Shown: positions 8,957 to 17,941, numbered from the stretch's first letter. The stretch: 64,000 bases of DNA from Thermoplasmata archaeon (GCA_021802125.1 JAKAAX010000001.1:62001-126000), one strand, 5' to 3'. The notes: generated by a model not told the origin, from the sequence alone. Numbers and translations are program-made.

Positions 8957-11900
8957 TCAGCCCTTGGGGCCAAGGCGGGAGAGCGCTTCCGTCATCTCGC
9001 GTTCCACTTTGACGTTCTTGAACTTCCTCGCGGTCGCCAATACCTCCTCGGCGAGCTTGCGCGACCGGTCGTTCAGTCCCTTCTGTTCGAGGAAGGTCAC
9101 GAAGCGCGGACCGAGGTCGAACTGCGCGATGGTCTCCTGCATGTACCCCACCGCTTCCAGCTCCCCGAACTGGGCGATAGCGGCATCGAGGTCCCCCGAA
9201 TCCCCGTAGATCCTCGCGAGGAGGCCGCGACACTCCCAGATGTCGTCGTTCCGCTTCAGCGACTCCGCTTCCTCCAGGGCGCGCTTCGCGGAAGCCAGCG
9301 CGGGCCCCCAGGCCTTCCGTTGGTCGGCCACGAGGGAGATGAGGAAGTGACCGCAGCAGCGGACTCGCGGGAGCCCGAACTTGTTCCCGAGGTCGAGAAG
9401 ATGTCGCCCGGTCGCCTCGGCCTCTTCGACCTGGCCGCACTTCAGCTGGCCGACGCCCGCGTTGTATTCGTAGATCGCCGAGCTGATGAACATGCCCCCG
9501 CGCGCGGCGTAGGCGGCGGCCTTCTTCGCGGACCGGCTGGAGCCCGCGTCGTCGCCCGTCGACTCGGCCAGGCTCGCTTCGATATTGTAGGCAGAGGACA
9601 GGAGGAGGTCGTCGTCCCCGGCCCACTCGAGCAGCTCCACCAACCGCGCATGGGCCGCCTCCATCTCGCCCTGCATGTGCTTGACCGCTGCCGAGAGCAT
9701 GAGCGCGCGGCCCCGGGTCGTGTGGTCCATCTCCTCGATCGGTCTCGACAACAATCGGTCCGTCGCGACCATCGCCTGCTCCGCCTGGCCCGCTTGGAGC
9801 GTGAAGTAGGCCTCGTTGGCCTCGAGCTGGTGCCGGAGCTTTGACGGAACGGCCGATCCCCTCTGGGCGAACTCCGCCCCCAGCTGGTCGGCGAGGCGCC
9901 TCGCCTCCTCGGAATCGGTCACGTCGGTGACCCCGATGAGGACCAGCGTCGCGCTCCAGCGCAACGGGTCGGGCAGGCTCTCGGTGAGCAGGGAGAGGAG
10001 GAGCCTCCGGGACTGGCGGGCCCCTCCGGCCCGCTGCAGGCGGGTGGCCGCCTCCACTTCCCCCGCGACCTCGTTCGGGTCGAGCGCCCCTCCCCGCCTC
10101 AGACGGAGCTCCCGTGCCCAGCCGAGATAGGTCGCGGCGGCCTCCGGCAGGTGCGCCTCCAGCGCCCGCTCGAGCGCACGGTGGACCCAGGGCAAGCCCC
10201 GGGCCGGATCCTCCGAGTCGTGGCCGAGCCGCGCGAGGTTCTCCACGTCTCCCGGGCGGTGCTCCTCCCACCAGCCGAGCAGCGCTCCCGCCTCCCGGCT
10301 CCGCTGTTCCGGTCGGAGCTCACCGATGGCGACCTCCCAGACGAGAGGGTGGGAGAAGGACCAGCGCGAGCCGGACGCCTCCGTGGCAGGCTCCAGGAGC
10401 CGTCGATGGTGGGCGAGGGAGGCGACGAGCGTCTGGGCGTCCCCTGGGGAGATGCCCCGGACGGCCGCCACAGGGGCCAGCTCGAACTCGCTGCCCGCGA
10501 CAGAGGCCGTCTCCAGGAAGGCCCGTTCGTGGGGCGAGAGGTGTCCGATGCGTTGGAGGACCATCCGTCGGAGGGATCCGGGGATGCGTGCGAGAAGGCC
10601 TTCCGTCCCGCCGGCCATCCTCCTGAAGACGAATCCCTCCGGCCCTTCTTCGATCGTCCCGTCCTGCCGGAGCTGCACGAACAGCTCCCGTAGGAAGTAC
10701 GGGTTCCCCTCGGTCCTCCGGAGCATCTCCTTGAGCTCCTCCTGGCCGTGCGCGGGGTCCATCGGGCCCCCCATCACCTGGGCCGCGAGCGCCCGCGCTT
10801 CCTCCTCTCCGAACCCGTGGAGCCCGACACGTTCGAGCAGCCCCTCCCGTACGAGGACCTCGATCCGGTCGGCGAGCGCGGTTCCCTCCTCCTCCGCTTC
10901 GGAAGGGATCTCGTCCTCGCGGGCACCCCCGACCAGCAACACCGGTAGGTCGCGGAGGTTTCGTGCGAGGAACTGGAACGCCGTTCCCGATTGGGGGTCG
11001 GCCCAATGCAGGTCGTCCACAACGAGGAGCTGCGGGCCCTCCCTCGCTGCCGTTTCGAGGGATCGGAGGTAGCGGAGAAGCCTCGCGGACGGGCTCTCCC
11101 CCCCGCCGGCGATGTCCCTCGCGACATCGGCCGACGCCTTCACCGAGCCCCCCGCCGGCCGCACGACCTCGGCGTCGGACTCCAGGAGGGAGACCTCTCG
11201 GCGCTCGAACGCGGCCGGGTTCACAGAGACCAGCAGATGGCCCCGCGTCTCCTGCGCGAGGTCGCGCAGGAACTGCACCAGGCGGAGCACGGCAGGGAAG
11301 CCGCTCTGGCTCGCGAGATACTCGATCCCTTCGAGCGCGAGCGTAGCTCCGTCGTGCTCGTGGAAGAGGCGCGAAGCGTGTTCGCCCAGACCGTCGAGGT
11401 CGCTAGGGCTGACACGGCCCTCGCCCTCCATCCGCGTGATCCAGAGGGAGCGAGCGCCGGTCGGCAGTGTCGTGGTCCGCTCGTGCAGGCTCGCCGGGTT
11501 CTCCCGGGTCACGAGAAGGAGGGGCGAGGACTTCGGGAGGGCGGCGAGGGTCGAGCGCAACCCCCTCGGGCGGTCGTCCTCGAAGAGGAGGTAGGACCCG
11601 AGCTCCCCACCCGGGGCCGCGGCCGACGCGCCGGTTCCTCCCGACGCATCGAGATCGGACCGGGAGGGCGACCTTCGGCGGAAGACCTGTTCGAAAACGA
11701 AGAACGGGGCGACGGACTCCTGGAGCCCGTTCCCCCAGGAGACCTGGAACCCCTTCGCGGAGGCTTCGCGCTCGAGCCATCGGAGCAGCCGGGTCTTGCC
11801 CATCCCCCCGGGCCCGAGGATGAGCCATGAGCCCCCCTGGCCCCCCTTCGCCTTGTCCAGGGCCCTGCGCAGGGCCTCCATCTCCACCTGTCGACCGATG

Positions 11901-11959
11901 AGGGCCGAGGGGAGCGAGGCGGTGGTCCACCTCTCGGAAGAGCTGCTCACTAGGCGCAC
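8957..11959 (-). CDS. STAND-type ATPase with internal DUF835 domain and TPR-like C-terminus
   Basis: A 1000-residue predicted signalling ATPase. Residues 18-60 begin an AAA_16-like ATPase with Walker A GPGGMGKT at 49-56, but Walker B (LLVVDDLHWAD) only appears at 312-322. Between them, about 121-270, is a recognisable DUF835 domain: LLLVTRENPASL, a conserved acidic/aromatic stretch GATLALEGIEYLA and QFLRDLAQETRGHLLVSVNP. After the ATPase (to about 470) comes a winged-helix-like region and then about 450 residues of paired helices resembling MalT-type TPR repeats. Such proteins usually act as ligand-gated switches; the ligand and output are unknown. The GTG at 11959 follows a TATA-like CATAGCTATC by 23 nt; a GTG at 11950 is an alternative. 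Confidence 0.8.
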   Translation of the reverse strand: MRLVSSSSERWTTASLPSALIGRQVEMEALRRALDKAKGGQGGSWLILGPGGMGKTRLLRWLEREASAKGFQVSWGNGLQESVAPFFVFEQVFRRRSPSRSDLDASGGTGASAAAPGGELGSYLLFEDDRPRGLRSTLAALPKSSPLLLVTRENPASLHERTTTLPTGARSLWITRMEGEGRVSPSDLDGLGEHASRLFHEHDGATLALEGIEYLASQSGFPAVLRLVQFLRDLAQETRGHLLVSVNPAAFERREVSLLESDAEVVRPAGGSVKASADVARDIAGGGESPSARLLRYLRSLETAAREGPQLLVVDDLHWADPQSGTAFQFLARNLRDLPVLLVGGAREDEIPSEAEEEGTALADRIEVLVREGLLERVGLHGFGEEEARALAAQVMGGPMDPAHGQEELKEMLRRTEGNPYFLRELFVQLRQDGTIEEGPEGFVFRRMAGGTEGLLARIPGSLRRMVLQRIGHLSPHERAFLETASVAGSEFELAPVAAVRGISPGDAQTLVASLAHHRRLLEPATEASGSRWSFSHPLVWEVAIGELRPEQRSREAGALLGWWEEHRPGDVENLARLGHDSEDPARGLPWVHRALERALEAHLPEAAATYLGWARELRLRRGGALDPNEVAGEVEAATRLQRAGGARQSRRLLLSLLTESLPDPLRWSATLVLIGVTDVTDSEEARRLADQLGAEFAQRGSAVPSKLRHQLEANEAYFTLQAGQAEQAMVATDRLLSRPIEEMDHTTRGRALMLSAAVKHMQGEMEAAHARLVELLEWAGDDDLLLSSAYNIEASLAESTGDDAGSSRSAKKAAAYAARGGMFISSAIYEYNAGVGQLKCGQVEEAEATGRHLLDLGNKFGLPRVRCCGHFLISLVADQRKAWGPALASAKRALEEAESLKRNDDIWECRGLLARIYGDSGDLDAAIAQFGELEAVGYMQETIAQFDLGPRFVTFLEQKGLNDRSRKLAEEVLATARKFKNVKVEREMTEALSRLGPKG

Positions 11960-12080
11960 GGAAAACCTGCAGGATGATAGCTATGGCGTGGGAGGGGGGA
12001 CCGCCCCGACGTGGACCGTTTCACCACCTTCCCCCGGAGTTCAAGGGGCGAAGGACCCGTGCATCCGGAGGGATCGGAGC

Positions 12081-12485
12081 ATGAAGGCCAATCCGAAACG
12101 TCCGAAAGCGCGAACGTCGAAAGCACCGTGGGTGGCCAGCACCGCGGTGGTCGTCTCTGACCGACTGAAGGCCAAGCGGTGGTACACCGAGCGGCTGGGA
12201 CTTTTCCCGGTCGATGAGGAAGGCCACTGGGTCACCGTCGGCCGGAAGGGCAAGGGCGCCCTCCTGCATCTCTGCCAGGTCGACGAGCTCGACGCGAACG
12301 GCAAGCTGGAACCCGGGAACACCGGCATCCTCCTGTTGCTGGAAGGAGACTTCCATCGCAGGTGCCAGGAACTGAAGGACCAGGGGGTCGAGTTCACGGA
12401 AGGACCGGTGGAGCGGCCCTGGGGGTGGGACGCCACGATCCGGGACCCGGACGGGAACGAGCTCTTGCTCATGCCCTGCCGATAG
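12081..12485 (+). CDS. VOC (glyoxalase/bleomycin-resistance) fold protein
   Basis: A 134-residue single-module vicinal-oxygen-chelate protein with the paired beta-alpha-beta-beta-beta pattern: ASTAVVVSDRLKAKRWYTERLG opens the first half, and the second ends with the typical IRDPDGNELLLMP. Family members bind a metal and act as dioxygenases, lyases or drug-binding proteins; substrate cannot be assigned. The start at 12081 is preceded by GGAGGG at 12068-12073, a plausible Shine-Dalgarno. The N-terminal 15 residues are basic and extra to the fold. Confidence 0.8.
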   Translation: MKANPKRPKARTSKAPWVASTAVVVSDRLKAKRWYTERLGLFPVDEEGHWVTVGRKGKGALLHLCQVDELDANGKLEPGNTGILLLLEGDFHRRCQELKDQGVEFTEGPVERPWGWDATIRDPDGNELLLMPCR

Positions 12486-12601
12486 CTGCTGCCGCCAAGG
12501 GCGGGACCTGATCGACCCCCCAAAACCCCGCCCGCGGTGGGGGGCGACCGTTCGCCCGTGGTGCCCCGGGGGGGCTGCGGCGCGGGTCGCTTCGGATAGA
12601 G

Positions 12602-12608
12602 CTTATCG
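12602..12608 (+). promoter_or_regulatory. TATA-like box of the DUF2064 gene
   Basis: CTTATCG lies 27 nt before the ATG at 12632 with no ribosome-binding site in between, so the transcript is probably leaderless. Confidence 0.4.
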
Positions 12609-12631
12609 TTTCGGTCCACCTCGGGCACCGG

Positions 12632-13312
12632 ATGTCCCCCGTCGGTGCCCCCGCCGCCGGGAACGTCAGCGCCGAAGAGCTCATCATCGTGTTCGGGAGC
12701 GTCCCGAGCCTCGGGAGCGGGCTCAAGGAGATCGCGGCGACGCACGGGGCACAGGCGGCCTACCGATTGCAGCGGCTCCTCCTCGACCTGTGCGTGGAGC
12801 ATGCCAGCGCGCTCCCCGTCCGCAAGTGGTTCCGCTACCCCGCCGGGACCCCCGCCCCCACCCTCTCCTCCGACTGGAGCGTGCGGTCCCACGAACCCGG
12901 GACCGTGGGAGAGCAGATCACCCTCGCCATGTCGGAGGGTTTCGAGCGGGGGTTCGAGCGCATTGTCCAGTTCTACGCGGACTGCCCATCGCTGGTACCC
13001 GAGTACCTCGAGAGCGCCTTTGAGTGCCTGGAGGACGGGGCCGATCTGGTCATGGGGCCGACGCCACGAGGGACGCTCTACCTCGCGGGCGCCCGTCGGA
13101 CCGCGGGGCAGTTCTTCGGCACGTTGCCGTGGGGCACGTTCCGGGTCTTTGAGGTGGCCCAGCGTCACGCGACCGTGCAGGGGCTCAAGGTCGCTCTCCT
13201 TCCGCGAAAGCCGGTGGTCCAGGACCTCGAGGACTGGAAGGCCGTCGCCGCCGAGGGATGGATCCCTCCCCCTCCTGCCATCCAGGGTGGCAAGGGTCGT
13301 CCTGAGGGGTGA
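12632..13312 (+). CDS. DUF2064-like glycosyltransferase-fold protein
   Basis: The 226-residue product resembles the DUF2064 (TIGR04282-like) family, a diverged nucleotide-sugar transferase fold. The best landmarks are YADCPSLVPEYLESAFECL, standing where the family has a GSDCPSL nucleotide-binding loop, then DLVMGPTPRGTLYLAGAR and a segment matching the family's FxxxxWGT...V motif. The family Asp in DCPSL is retained. The activity of the family is not established; NTP-dependent sugar or nucleotidyl transfer is inference. The gene stands alone between two convergent or unrelated genes. Confidence 0.65.
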   Translation: MSPVGAPAAGNVSAEELIIVFGSVPSLGSGLKEIAATHGAQAAYRLQRLLLDLCVEHASALPVRKWFRYPAGTPAPTLSSDWSVRSHEPGTVGEQITLAMSEGFERGFERIVQFYADCPSLVPEYLESAFECLEDGADLVMGPTPRGTLYLAGARRTAGQFFGTLPWGTFRVFEVAQRHATVQGLKVALLPRKPVVQDLEDWKAVAAEGWIPPPPAIQGGKGRPEG

Positions 13313-13404
13313 AAGGTCTCCGTGGGGCCCTGTCGCCCCTCCGACCCCTCCAGGCCTCAACCCCTTTTGCATCCCCGCCCGAGCGCGGGTCCCGCCGCGC
13401 CTGT

Positions 13405-14025
13405 TCAGGCCCGGACCACGATCGTACCCGCGATCATGTCGCCCAAGCGCTGCTTCCGGTCGGTGATGAGCACGAACACCGCTCCCACGAGATAGAACGC
13501 GAGCCCGTCGATGATCCGCAGCAGGTTGCGGAGCAGCGACTTGGTCAGGTCGGGAGAGCGCCCCGTGCTGGGGTCGATGACCCGGATGTGCATCAGCTGC
13601 TTGCCGGGGGTCTGGCCGGAGCGGCTCTCGAAGTAGCAGAAGTACAGCAGGGTGAGGAGGAAGAACACCCCCGCGAGCAGGAAGTAGAACCCCGAGAAGA
13701 TCCCGAAACCGAGACCGAAAACGAGGGCCCCGCCGAGCGCGAGCGAGAGCGAGACCACGAACACGAGGACGAAGGCGACAATACCGATCAGGATGCTGTC
13801 GATGACGATCGCGACAGCCCGTTCGACGATCCCCGCGAACGGAGGGGCGCCTGGCGGTGGCACCGGACCCGCCCACACGGGGGGAAAGTACGGCGGAGGG
13901 GGAGGGGAGCCGGCCCCGGCGGTGGGCACCCCGTACGGCGGGGGAGGCGGAACGGCGTTCGACGGAGGGGCGGGGGGAGGTGCTCCGGACGTTGAGGGCG
14001 CGCCTGAAGCGGTTGGAGCGGACAT
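13405..14025 (-). CDS. RDD-family membrane protein with proline-rich N-terminus
   Basis: A 206-residue protein. The first 65 residues are a cytoplasm-like low-complexity region of Pro, Ala, Gly and Tyr (repeated PPPP and PPYG blocks). The remainder is an RDD domain: R-D pair in VERAVAIVIDSILIGI, two membrane helices, then GQTPGKQLMHIRVID and an amphipathic region, and a last helix ending ITDRKQRLGDMIAGT. RDD proteins are linked to transport or stress tolerance in other organisms, but function here is unknown. The ATG at 14025 is chosen because sequence upstream is not protein-like. Confidence 0.8.
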   Translation of the reverse strand: MSAPTASGAPSTSGAPPPAPPSNAVPPPPPYGVPTAGAGSPPPPPYFPPVWAGPVPPPGAPPFAGIVERAVAIVIDSILIGIVAFVLVFVVSLSLALGGALVFGLGFGIFSGFYFLLAGVFFLLTLLYFCYFESRSGQTPGKQLMHIRVIDPSTGRSPDLTKSLLRNLLRIIDGLAFYLVGAVFVLITDRKQRLGDMIAGTIVVRA

Positions 14026-14179
14026 GGCTCGGGCCCCTCTGACCCGGGAGGGCTCTTGGAGTTGTCGCACCCGCCGCGCCCCCGCCCCGCGGAGGCCGGG
14101 TGGACCAAAGGAGGGCGCGCTCGGGCTCGGGGAAGCGCCCGGGCCTGCGGAACGAACTCCCCTCGTCGATAACGGCAGG

Positions 14180-14187
14180 TTCATAAT
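14180..14187 (+). promoter_or_regulatory. TATA-like box of the response-regulator gene
   Basis: TTCATAAT is centred about 24 nt before the GTG at 14208. This placement favours that GTG as a leaderless start rather than the ATG at 14253. Confidence 0.4.
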
Positions 14188-14207
14188 CCGGGTCGAGCGA
14201 TAGGCCT

Positions 14208-14993
14208 GTGGCCCTTCCTCGACACTCTCGAGGGCCGGTCGGTCCAGAGACCATGCAGGGCGGCTCCACTCCACCTTTCGCAACGACCCGGGTATCGAGC
14301 TTCGCGTTCGTCCAGCTGCCGCAGTTGGAACCCCGAAGATACCAGCTGCTCGCAGTGGACGACGACGCCTCGGCGCTGCGGCTGATCGAGCACTGCCTCC
14401 TGAGGGCCCCGGACTTCCAGTGCGACGTCAGTCTCGCCAAGGACGCCGAGGAGGCCAAGCAGAAGCTGGCCTCCGACCGGTTCGACGCGGTCCTTGCGGA
14501 CCAGATGATGCCGGGAGAGAACGGGATCGAGCTCCTGATGCACGTGCGGGAGGAGTACCCCGACACCCTGCGGCTGCTGATCACCGCCTACTCCAGCCTT
14601 GGCGCGGTGCTTCGGGCGGTCAACCTCGCGCAGGTCCACAGCTACATCGAGAAACCGTTCGACCCCCGCCACCTCACCCGCGCGGTCTACGAGGCGCTGT
14701 TGCGCCGACAGGAACGCGAGCGCACGCGGGTCATCAACGCGAAAGGGGTGCAGGAGGCGATGGAGATGGTCCAAGGATTGGAGCGGGCCTTGGGCGGGAT
14801 CGGCCAGCGACCCGATGGGGCCGGGGTGACCTTCGTGTTCGACTCCCCGGTGGACTTCAACCAGTTCATCTTCGAGCTCCTTCAGGCGAGGTCCTCCGCC
14901 ATCAAGGACGTCCACGTGTTCGAGGGACGGTTCCACGTCACCGTCGCGATCCAGGCCGCGCCCACCGGCGAGAAGGGACCGTCCACCGCGTGA
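14208..14993 (+). CDS. Response regulator: receiver domain plus uncharacterised output domain
   Basis: A 261-residue protein. After a 40-residue leader, a CheY-like receiver spans about 45-160: acidic pocket DDD at 51-53, phospho-acceptor D98 in VLADQMMPGENG, the conserved Thr in LLITAYS and Lys in YIEKPFD. The last 95 residues form a separate alpha/beta segment (GVTFVFDSPVDFNQFIFELL, then VHVFEGRFHVTVAI) that is not a standard DNA-binding domain. It would accept phosphate from a histidine kinase; none is encoded nearby. The partner and output are unknown. If translation starts at the ATG at 14253, 15 residues are lost without affecting the receiver. Confidence 0.8.
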   Translation: MALPRHSRGPVGPETMQGGSTPPFATTRVSSFAFVQLPQLEPRRYQLLAVDDDASALRLIEHCLLRAPDFQCDVSLAKDAEEAKQKLASDRFDAVLADQMMPGENGIELLMHVREEYPDTLRLLITAYSSLGAVLRAVNLAQVHSYIEKPFDPRHLTRAVYEALLRRQERERTRVINAKGVQEAMEMVQGLERALGGIGQRPDGAGVTFVFDSPVDFNQFIFELLQARSSAIKDVHVFEGRFHVTVAIQAAPTGEKGPSTA

Positions 14994-15032
14994 GGTCCCC
15001 CATCCCCCGCAGGGGGGCGACCCTCGAGCGCC

Positions 15033-15416
15033 TTAAGCTCGTTCAGGAACAAAGAGGAGCGAGGTGGAGTTGACGCAGTGTCGGGTGTCCTTGGGAGTGA
15101 ACCCCTCCCCTTCGAAGACGTGCCCAAGATGGGCGCCGCAGCGCTGGCAGGTGATCTCGACCCGCGCGCCGTCCGCGTCCGTGGTGCGTCGGACCGCCCC
15201 CTCGATCTCTTGGTCGAACGACGGCCACCCGCAGTGCGCGTCGAACTTGTCCTTCGAGCGATAGAGCGAGGCACCGCAACGCTTGCACACGTAGGTCCCC
15301 GGGGCCCAGTGCTTCTCGTACTCTCCGGAGAACGGCATCTCGGTGCCCTTGTGGAGGATGACGCGCTCCTCCTCACGGGTCAGCTTGCGGTAGCTCGGGG
15401 GCGGGCCTTCGCTCAT
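15033..15416 (-). CDS. msrB: Peptide-methionine (R)-S-oxide reductase
   Basis: A 127-residue MsrB, close to the usual domain length. It reduces the R epimer of methionine sulfoxide in damaged proteins. Two CxxC pairs that bind the structural zinc are present (C44/C47 and C90/C93), the catalytic cysteine is C114 in the RHCVNS motif, and C62 in HCGWPSF is a likely resolving cysteine. The gene is followed downstream by an unrelated response-regulator gene in convergent orientation. A TTCAAAGG element about 28 nt upstream of the ATG may be the promoter. Confidence 0.95.
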   Translation of the reverse strand: MSEGPPPSYRKLTREEERVILHKGTEMPFSGEYEKHWAPGTYVCKRCGASLYRSKDKFDAHCGWPSFDQEIEGAVRRTTDADGARVEITCQRCGAHLGHVFEGEGFTPKDTRHCVNSTSLLFVPERA

Positions 15417-15480
15417 GGCGCGAGAACGACCCCCCGCCCTTTGAAGGTGGGCCCGGGGCCCGGTCGCCGACGAGGTCGGC

Positions 15481-15648
15481 TCAGGGCGGACCGGGTGGGC
15501 AGCTGGCGCAGCAGCGTCCGCCCGTGGAACAGCAGGCGCAACACCGGCAGCACCCGCCGATGCAGTCGCAGCAGCTGCACGAGGGCCGGTAGTGGGGGTC
15601 GGTCGGACTGGAGGATGCGGGAGAGGAGGGCAGGAGGGGGTCGGTCAT
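15481..15648 (-). CDS. Small cysteine-rich protein (55 residues, 13 cysteines)
   Basis: A short frame encodes a Ser/Pro-rich N-terminal third followed by a dense cysteine block including [18 protein letters not shown] and RCCASC; all 13 cysteines fall within about 30 residues. A TATA-like GATTTATCG lies 39 nt upstream at 15683-15691 and GAAGG sits between it and the ATG, so expression is plausible. The composition suggests metal binding of the metallothionein kind or a disulfide-rich peptide. No transmembrane segment or clear signal peptide is visible. It lies between msrB and ribA on the same strand. I do not recognise a family; a chance frame in GC-rich DNA cannot be excluded. Confidence 0.5.
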   Translation of the reverse strand: MTDPLLPSSPASSSPTDPHYRPSCSCCDCIGGCCRCCACCSTGGRCCASCPPGPP

Positions 15649-15682
15649 GCCGCGGTCCTTCAACCGAACAGGCTTCCGGCAA

Positions 15683-15691
15683 CGATAAATC
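15683..15691 (-). promoter_or_regulatory. TATA-like box upstream of the cysteine-rich gene
   Basis: GATTTATCG on the minus strand, about 39 nt before the ATG at 15648, would give a leader of about 12 nt that carries the GAAGG ribosome-binding element. Confidence 0.4.
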
Positions 15692-15727
15692 GACGGGTCG
15701 GTGCGCCGCGGTCCGAAGCTGGGACCG

Positions 15728-16471
15728 CTACGCTCCCGGCGCACCGTTCGACGAGGCCCCGTCCCGGTCGCTCGCGCTGTCCACCTGCTCCGTGACCTGG
15801 ACCCAGGCCGGAAGCAGATGGCCGGCCTTCGCACGCTTGGTCTGAAGATAGCGGAGGTTGTGGGGGTTGGGAGGGACGATGATCGGGATCCTTCCCTCGA
15901 CCGACACGCCGTGGTACTTCAGGTCCGCGATCTTCGCAGGGTTGTTGGACATGAGGACGATCGAGCGGATCCCGAGGCTCCCCAGCATGTGGGCGGCCAC
16001 CTCGTAGTCCCGTTCGTCGGGACGGAACCCCAGCGCCTGGTTCGCCTCGATCGTGTCGAGCCCTTCCTCCTGGAGCTGATACGCCCGGATCTTGTTCTCG
16101 AAACCGATGCCGCGGCCTTCCTGACGGAGGTAGAGCACGACCCCGAGCTCCCGCTGGCCGATCTCCTTCAGGGACTGTTCGAGCTGGTCCCTGCAGTCGC
16201 ACCGCAGCGACCCGAGCGCATCGCCGGTGAGGCACTCCGAGTGCATCCGCACGGGGACATGCTCCTGCCCGATGGGGTCGCCCCGGACGAGAGCGGCGTG
16301 CTCCTTGCGGTCGGAGGGGCTATGAAAGGAGATGACCTGGAAGTCGCCGAAGATGGTGGGGAGGTCGGCGATAGCGGAGATCCGCACGCAGACGTTCTGC
16401 CCCCCGTCGGAGCAGTCATGCTCCGAGTTCTCCGCGAGGAGCTTTCGGATGGTCGCTTTCTCGATCGGCAT
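15728..16471 (-). CDS. ribA: GTP cyclohydrolase II
   Basis: A 247-residue protein that converts GTP to 2,5-diamino-6-ribosylamino-4(3H)-pyrimidinone 5'-phosphate, the first step of riboflavin synthesis. The zinc ligands are in HSECLTGDALGSLRCDC (Cys-x10-Cys-x-Cys), and the substrate/catalytic region is YLRQEGRGIGFENKIRAYQL followed by the family signature DTIEANQALGF. It is the stand-alone RibA, without a fused DHBP synthase. Many Archaea instead use GTP cyclohydrolase III (ArfA), so this class is informative about the lineage. The ATG at 16471 gives the best N-terminus; the 29 in-frame residues before it are not conserved-looking. Confidence 0.9.
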   Translation of the reverse strand: MPIEKATIRKLLAENSEHDCSDGGQNVCVRISAIADLPTIFGDFQVISFHSPSDRKEHAALVRGDPIGQEHVPVRMHSECLTGDALGSLRCDCRDQLEQSLKEIGQRELGVVLYLRQEGRGIGFENKIRAYQLQEEGLDTIEANQALGFRPDERDYEVAAHMLGSLGIRSIVLMSNNPAKIADLKYHGVSVEGRIPIIVPPNPHNLRYLQTKRAKAGHLLPAWVQVTEQVDSASDRDGASSNGAPGA

Positions 16472-16654
16472 GCGCCCAGGGTCCGAGAGGACCAAGGTGG
16501 CACCGGCACTGCGCTCAAAAGGTCGTGGGTCCGTCCGCCCCCGGCGGTGGTCTTCCAACGCCTCGGCCTGGGCTCGTAGAGCGACCCCGGAGAGGGACGC
16601 GGGGAGCGGCCGGATGGCCCGAGCGGGGAGGAGAAAGAGAGCTTGCTAGACCGG

Positions 16655-17941
16655 ATGCACGTCTCCTTCGCCTTCCTGCCTGGAGCGAAGGGCCCGAGCT
16701 ACCGCCGGCTGCTCCGCAACCCTGCGCTGACGCTCCTGTGGGCCTCCCAGCTCGTGAGCCAGTCCGGCGACTACGTCTTCGATGTGGCGCTCGTGTGGTT
16801 CGTCGCCGAGTCCTCGAGGACTTCCGCCCTGGCGCCTCTCTACATCGCGACCGTCAGTGCGGCCGCATTCCTCCCCTGGATCGTCCTGTCCCCCATCATC
16901 GGGACCCTCGTGGACGAGGGGAACCGGCGCACTGCGCTCTTGGTGAGCAACCTGCTCCAGGCGGCGGTCGCGGTCGCGCTCACCTTCCTGGTCCTGACGG
17001 CCACCTTCCAGCTGCTGCCCATCCTCGCGCTGGTGGTCCTGCTCAATTCCGGAGGCGTCGCCGTCGGGGTCACTACCCGTGCGATGCTCGCCCACATGGT
17101 GGCCAGGGAGAACCTCGCCGCGGCGAACGGGCTGTTCTTCTTTGCCAACAGCGCGAACCAGCTGCTCGGGTTCAGCCTAGGCGGGGTGGTGGTGGCGCTC
17201 GCGGGGAGCGCGCTCCCCATCGAGTACGACGCCCTCACGTTCGTGGTGGCGGCGGCCTTGGTGATCAGCATCCCACGCCTGTCGGGAGCGGTCCTTCCAC
17301 TGTCGGACCAACAGCCCAAGGCGCAGGGTTTGGGGAGATTCTGGTCCGACCTGAGAACAGGAGCCCAGTACGTGCACGCCCACCGTACGCTCGCCCGGAT
17401 GCTCTGGATGGTCACCTTCGCGACGTTCGTGCTGAACGGGTATACCGTGCTCTCGGTGCTCTACGTGTACGACGTGCTCGGCCTGCATTCCTCCGGGTTC
17501 TACGGGGCCTTCCTCGCCGCGATGGCGGCCGGCGGGACGCTGGGTTCCCTGCTCATGGGACGGATCAACCTGCGGCCCTACGTCGGGCGGTCCCTCTTCC
17601 TCGGCACCGGCTCGCTGGGAGCCGTGACCGCGATGCTGGGCATCTCCCACTCGATCTACCTCGGGCTCGTCCTCGCCTTCTTGCTGAACGCGTCAGGGGC
17701 TCTGGTGACGGTGGCCACCTCCTCTTGGATCGAGGCCCAGGTCCCCGAGGCCCTCCAGGCAAGGGTCTGGGGCTACACCGGGCTCACTCGCGTGGGAGCT
17801 CCCGTCGGAGCGGCGATCGTGGGGGGTCTCGCGGTGAGCTACGCGGTTCCTGCGATCATGCTCGGTGTGGGACTCGGGGTCCTCCTGCTCGTTGGCGTGC
17901 TCCACATGCTGTTCCGGGACCTGCGGTCGGCGAGCTACTGA
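16655..17941 (+). CDS. Major facilitator superfamily transporter
   Basis: The 428-residue product has about twelve hydrophobic helices in two halves with a central hydrophilic loop. It belongs to the MFS_3-like group (similar to enterobactin-exporter-like permeases): LLWASQLVSQSGDYVFDVAL in helix 1, the loop PIIGTLVDEGNRR at the classical motif-A position, and LINLRPYVGRS in the second half. Direction and substrate cannot be read from the sequence; export of small molecules is the usual role. A TTG at 16643 is an alternative start. It is divergent from ribA. Confidence 0.85.
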   Translation: MHVSFAFLPGAKGPSYRRLLRNPALTLLWASQLVSQSGDYVFDVALVWFVAESSRTSALAPLYIATVSAAAFLPWIVLSPIIGTLVDEGNRRTALLVSNLLQAAVAVALTFLVLTATFQLLPILALVVLLNSGGVAVGVTTRAMLAHMVARENLAAANGLFFFANSANQLLGFSLGGVVVALAGSALPIEYDALTFVVAAALVISIPRLSGAVLPLSDQQPKAQGLGRFWSDLRTGAQYVHAHRTLARMLWMVTFATFVLNGYTVLSVLYVYDVLGLHSSGFYGAFLAAMAAGGTLGSLLMGRINLRPYVGRSLFLGTGSLGAVTAMLGISHSIYLGLVLAFLLNASGALVTVATSSWIEAQVPEALQARVWGYTGLTRVGAPVGAAIVGGLAVSYAVPAIMLGVGLGVLLLVGVLHMLFRDLRSASY

